Assembly (NCBI GenBank): GCA_944320845.1
Contig: CALUJA010000013.1
Span: 1-64,000 of the forward strand
Direction of reading: 5' to 3'
From: an uncultured Phocaeicola sp.
Lineage (GTDB): Bacteria; Bacteroidota; Bacteroidia; Bacteroidales; Bacteroidaceae
DNA: 64,000 nucleotides
The notes below the pieces were generated by a model. The model saw nothing but the letters and a program-made list of their open reading frames with translations. It did no database searches and had not been told where the DNA came from. The translations under genes were made by a program, and so were the position numbers. Within the stretch, counting starts at the first letter, position 1. The number at the start of each line of letters is the position of its first letter. This document shows, piece after piece, positions 61,626 through 64,000 of this stretch.

Positions 61626-63160
61626 TGTCTAATTTTAAACTTATTTGATATGAAATTATAAATCAAGCATCGCGCTTCTCTATTTATACCTAACACATAA
61701 CCTAAAAATAGAATCAATACAGTCGAAATTATACAAGTTACCCAAAAACGCTTCCAAGATTCTTCCCCCATTAACGACTGAACATACAAAACTATCCCTA
61801 TAATAAATATTATAATCAAAATATTCCTCAGCAAAATATTCAACACATAACCCTTAAACGAAAATACATTTAAATATCTAGAGGCCAGCCAACCAATAAA
61901 AAGCACTCCTCCTACCATTGTTAGAACATTATAAAAATAAGGAAACCAAACCAAATCAAAAAAACAAAATACAAAGTAAGACACAGGCAAAGAAGAAAGA
62001 TACATAATTCCATTAACCAAACTTGGATATTTATTTTTATTTGCGGCATGAGAAACCGTTAATACTAACATAGCTAAAGCCGAAAAGACATTAAATATCA
62101 AAACAAACCGACAAAATAAAACACTGTACTCCGGAACAATTCCTAACCATAACTGTAGAATAAAATCTGTCTCTAATATTATAGGAACCGTTAACAACAT
62201 CAATAAATAAAAGATTCCTAAAGAAGCATATGTTATAAGAGTTTCTGTCCTTTCATAGTCTCCACGTGCATAAGACTTTATAATCTGAGGCTTCACTGCC
62301 ATCAATACATTAGAAGCAAATGCCATAACAACTCCTTGTACCTGTCCGGCAATGCCACTTGCTGCATTTACAGCAACTCCATAAAACATATTTATCAACA
62401 TCCCAATGCCTTGGCCTCTAACCGAAACACTTAAATTACCCAAAAAGTCCCAACCTGAGAATGTCAACATTTGCCAAAAAACAGTTGCATTCCAGACCCT
62501 TTTAAAGCGACATTCTTCAAAATGAGAAAAACAAAAATACCTATAAAACAGAACAACACCCGTACTTATTACCGTTGTCAAAATACTATATAAAATTAAT
62601 TTATCAAAATCACCAATAACCAACAAATAAACAACCAATAACTTCAGCAATATATTAGCTAGCTCTGTATAAGCATATATATCCATTCTTTCATGAGAAA
62701 TAATACTTGCAGTATATGGAACCTGAGTAATTCCTATAACCATAGAAAATATAGACAACTGATATACCCATTGTGCAGCCATCATACGATCTGAAGGAAT
62801 TACCAATTTATTATTTAAGAACCATAATCCTATTGTTTCGGCCAATGCAACAACCACTACAGCAATACATAAATGCACAACAAAAGCACAATTAAACACA
62901 ACATTTAAATGCCGTTCATTTCCACGCCCCATTTCAAATGTTATAAATCGAGAAGTTGCCGCCGACATTGAAGAATTTAAAAACCCCCAAAAAGACACCA
63001 CCCCACCAACAACCCCATTTATCCCATAATCTTCAACTCCCAATGTATTTAAAACAATCCGAGAAGTAAATAATGCAACAAACATAGACAATGCCATCCT
63101 TACATATAGCATTATCGTATTTCGAATTATCAATTTATTATTTACTGTATTATTTGCCAT
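61622..63160 (-). CDS. Wzx-type polysaccharide flippase
   Basis: Inner-membrane MATE/MOP-superfamily exporter of 512 residues with about 12-14 hydrophobic helices. NTIMLYVRMALSMFVALFTSRIVLNTLGVEDYG is the typical N terminus of repeat-unit flippases, and GVAVNAASGIAGQVQGVVMAFASNVLMAVKPQIIKSYARGD is conserved in Wzx-like exporters. It should translocate undecaprenyl-linked repeat units to the periplasm. A Wzy polymerase is not found in the window and probably lies beyond the right edge. The 14-nt gap to the upstream GT2 gene shows cotranscription. Confidence 0.94.
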   Translation of the reverse strand: MANNTVNNKLIIRNTIMLYVRMALSMFVALFTSRIVLNTLGVEDYGINGVVGGVVSFWGFLNSSMSAATSRFITFEMGRGNERHLNVVFNCAFVVHLCIAVVVVALAETIGLWFLNNKLVIPSDRMMAAQWVYQLSIFSMVIGITQVPYTASIISHERMDIYAYTELANILLKLLVVYLLVIGDFDKLILYSILTTVISTGVVLFYRYFCFSHFEECRFKRVWNATVFWQMLTFSGWDFLGNLSVSVRGQGIGMLINMFYGVAVNAASGIAGQVQGVVMAFASNVLMAVKPQIIKSYARGDYERTETLITYASLGIFYLLMLLTVPIILETDFILQLWLGIVPEYSVLFCRFVLIFNVFSALAMLVLTVSHAANKNKYPSLVNGIMYLSSLPVSYFVFCFFDLVWFPYFYNVLTMVGGVLFIGWLASRYLNVFSFKGYVLNILLRNILIIIFIIGIVLYVQSLMGEESWKRFWVTCIISTVLILFLGYVLGINREARCLIYNFISNKFKIRQ

Positions 63161-63174
63161 TGCTTATTACATTA

Positions 63175-64000
63175 TCAATGCATACATCTCTTTATCATTC
63201 TCAATATTTGAAATATTTTTTTTAAAAAAATAATTTCATTATAAGAACAGTGCATAAATGCATGAAGATAAAATGTTCTTTCCAAATTCAACTCATTTCT
63301 ATCGTATATATACTGAATACAATTTTTAATCTGTTGATTATTTAATATACCATAGATTTCACGTTTACGCTCTTCTCTCGAACAGTTGGAATCCCGATGA
63401 AAAGCATTAAACAAAATTGATATCTCTATTCCTGAATATAATCTATCATAGACATACTTTTCAAGTCTTTTATCATCTAAACTCCATTGAGTTATAAATG
63501 ATTGAAAATGATTATATATAGAAATATAAATATCTACTCTGTTACTAATATATCTTGAACGGTTATTACCACTGTTATAAATATAATATGAATATAACAA
63601 CTCAGAAGATATATATACATTATTCAGCAATGGATAAAACTGAAGATTAAATCCCTCATCTTGTTGGATTCGCTGATTTCCAAAACGAAAACCATATTTT
63701 TCGATAAAACTACTTCTATAAAACTTATTCCATGCAAAACCATTCCCGTTTGGAACAAAAAGAAGCTCATCTACAAATATTGATTTTAATGTTTTGTTGT
63801 CATGAATTATCCTTTCTTTAAAATGAACTTCTTCGGATAAATGCAAAGCCGGAGTGATACAATGATAACCGAAAATATTCATATCACTACCAAAAGTTTC
63901 CATCCATTCAACATTCTTCTCTACTAACTGCGAATCGGCCTCATCATCCACATCATAAAACCATATATACTCCCCTTGAGCATGATCTAACCCTACATTT
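63175..64000 (-). CDS. GT2-family glycosyltransferase, 5' end beyond the window
   Basis: Partial GT2 glycosyltransferase cut by the right edge. The visible 275 codons include AQGEYIWFYDVDDEADSQLVEKNVEW, in which the DVDDE motif is the DXD metal site, so only the first ~80 residues with the nucleotide-binding sheet are missing. The C-terminal helical part (DDKRLEKYVYDRLYSGIEISILFNAF) ends at 63175. A start at GTG 63951, within the DXD region, would not make sense, so the real start is upstream of 64000. It precedes the flippase gene by 14 nt on the leftward mRNA. Confidence 0.9.
   Translation of the reverse strand, partial: NVGLDHAQGEYIWFYDVDDEADSQLVEKNVEWMETFGSDMNIFGYHCITPALHLSEEVHFKERIIHDNKTLKSIFVDELLFVPNGNGFAWNKFYRSSFIEKYGFRFGNQRIQQDEGFNLQFYPLLNNVYISSELLYSYYIYNSGNNRSRYISNRVDIYISIYNHFQSFITQWSLDDKRLEKYVYDRLYSGIEISILFNAFHRDSNCSREERKREIYGILNNQQIKNCIQYIYDRNELNLERTFYLHAFMHCSYNEIIFLKKIFQILRMIKRCMH

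Noticed and set aside
48200-64000. Invertible promoter, UpxY/UpxZ regulators or Wzy polymerase of a Bacteroides capsule locus
   Set aside because: I looked for promoter-flanking inverted repeats, a NusG-like UpxY gene and a polymerase and found none; the promoter-proximal end of the cluster lies beyond the right edge.
1-64000. CRISPR arrays, transposases, integrases, rRNA genes
   Set aside because: No regularly spaced repeats, no transposase or integrase-like frame and no rRNA sequence are visible in the window.

Overview
The window looks like a chromosomal piece of a gut Bacteroidota, most likely Bacteroides or Phocaeicola. The evidence is the SusC/SusD pairs, a hybrid two-component regulator, SPII lipoproteins, and promoters of the Bacteroides type (TTTG about 19-20 nt upstream of TAnnTTTG) before many genes. 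Species cannot be fixed from the sequence alone.

Region 1 (1-9.6 kb, housekeeping). A tRNA-Ser(TGA) diverges from mutS2. Rightward follow a NUDIX hydrolase, an Fe-S L-serine dehydratase, a TrpB2-type PLP enzyme, an ECF-like sigma factor and a K+-dependent membrane pyrophosphatase. Several have recognisable promoters and hairpin terminators.

Region 2 (9.6-32.6 kb, arabinan utilisation locus). A leftward operon encodes a three-domain surface glycan-binding lipoprotein, two successive SusC/SusD pairs and a surface GH43 enzyme. A separately promoted GH43 gene lies beyond it. A 1391-residue hybrid two-component regulator (HTCS) sits between this arm and a rightward GH43-GH51 arm. All three transcription units carry the same tandem direct repeat (core YCCACC, 21-bp period) 20-21 bp upstream of the -7 box. 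I read this as the HTCS operator. The model is: surface endo-arabinanase and SGBP bind and cut arabinan, SusCD import, periplasmic GH43/GH51 enzymes release arabinose, and HTCS senses oligosaccharide.

Region 3 (32.6-48.2 kb). A compact promoter-to-terminator unit probably makes a ~62-nt sRNA. Next is a leftward SusC/SusD operon whose accessory genes are a glycerophosphodiester phosphodiesterase, a DUF218 protein and a secreted propeller-like protein, with no glycoside hydrolase. Then come cysS, a large lipoprotein, a second DUF218 protein, and the downstream end of a polysaccharide operon (GT4, NeuD/PglD acyltransferase, PglC-type sugar transferase), plus a DUF4251 protein.

Region 4 (48.2-64 kb, strikingly AT-rich). 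This is a leftward capsule/surface-polysaccharide gene cluster that continues off the right edge: Wzx-type flippase, many GT2/GT4 glycosyltransferases, one GT32 enzyme, and an MBOAT + SGNH O-acylation pair. Three loci are broken. A polysaccharide pyruvyl transferase is interrupted at a G10 tract, which looks like phase variation. An acyltransferase-3 gene has a frameshift and a nonsense codon. A GT4 gene is reduced to a 51-codon N-terminal stub. The most interesting items are the three-copy operator, the poly-G contingency locus, the phosphodiester-type SusCD operon, the sRNA unit and the mosaic SGBP.
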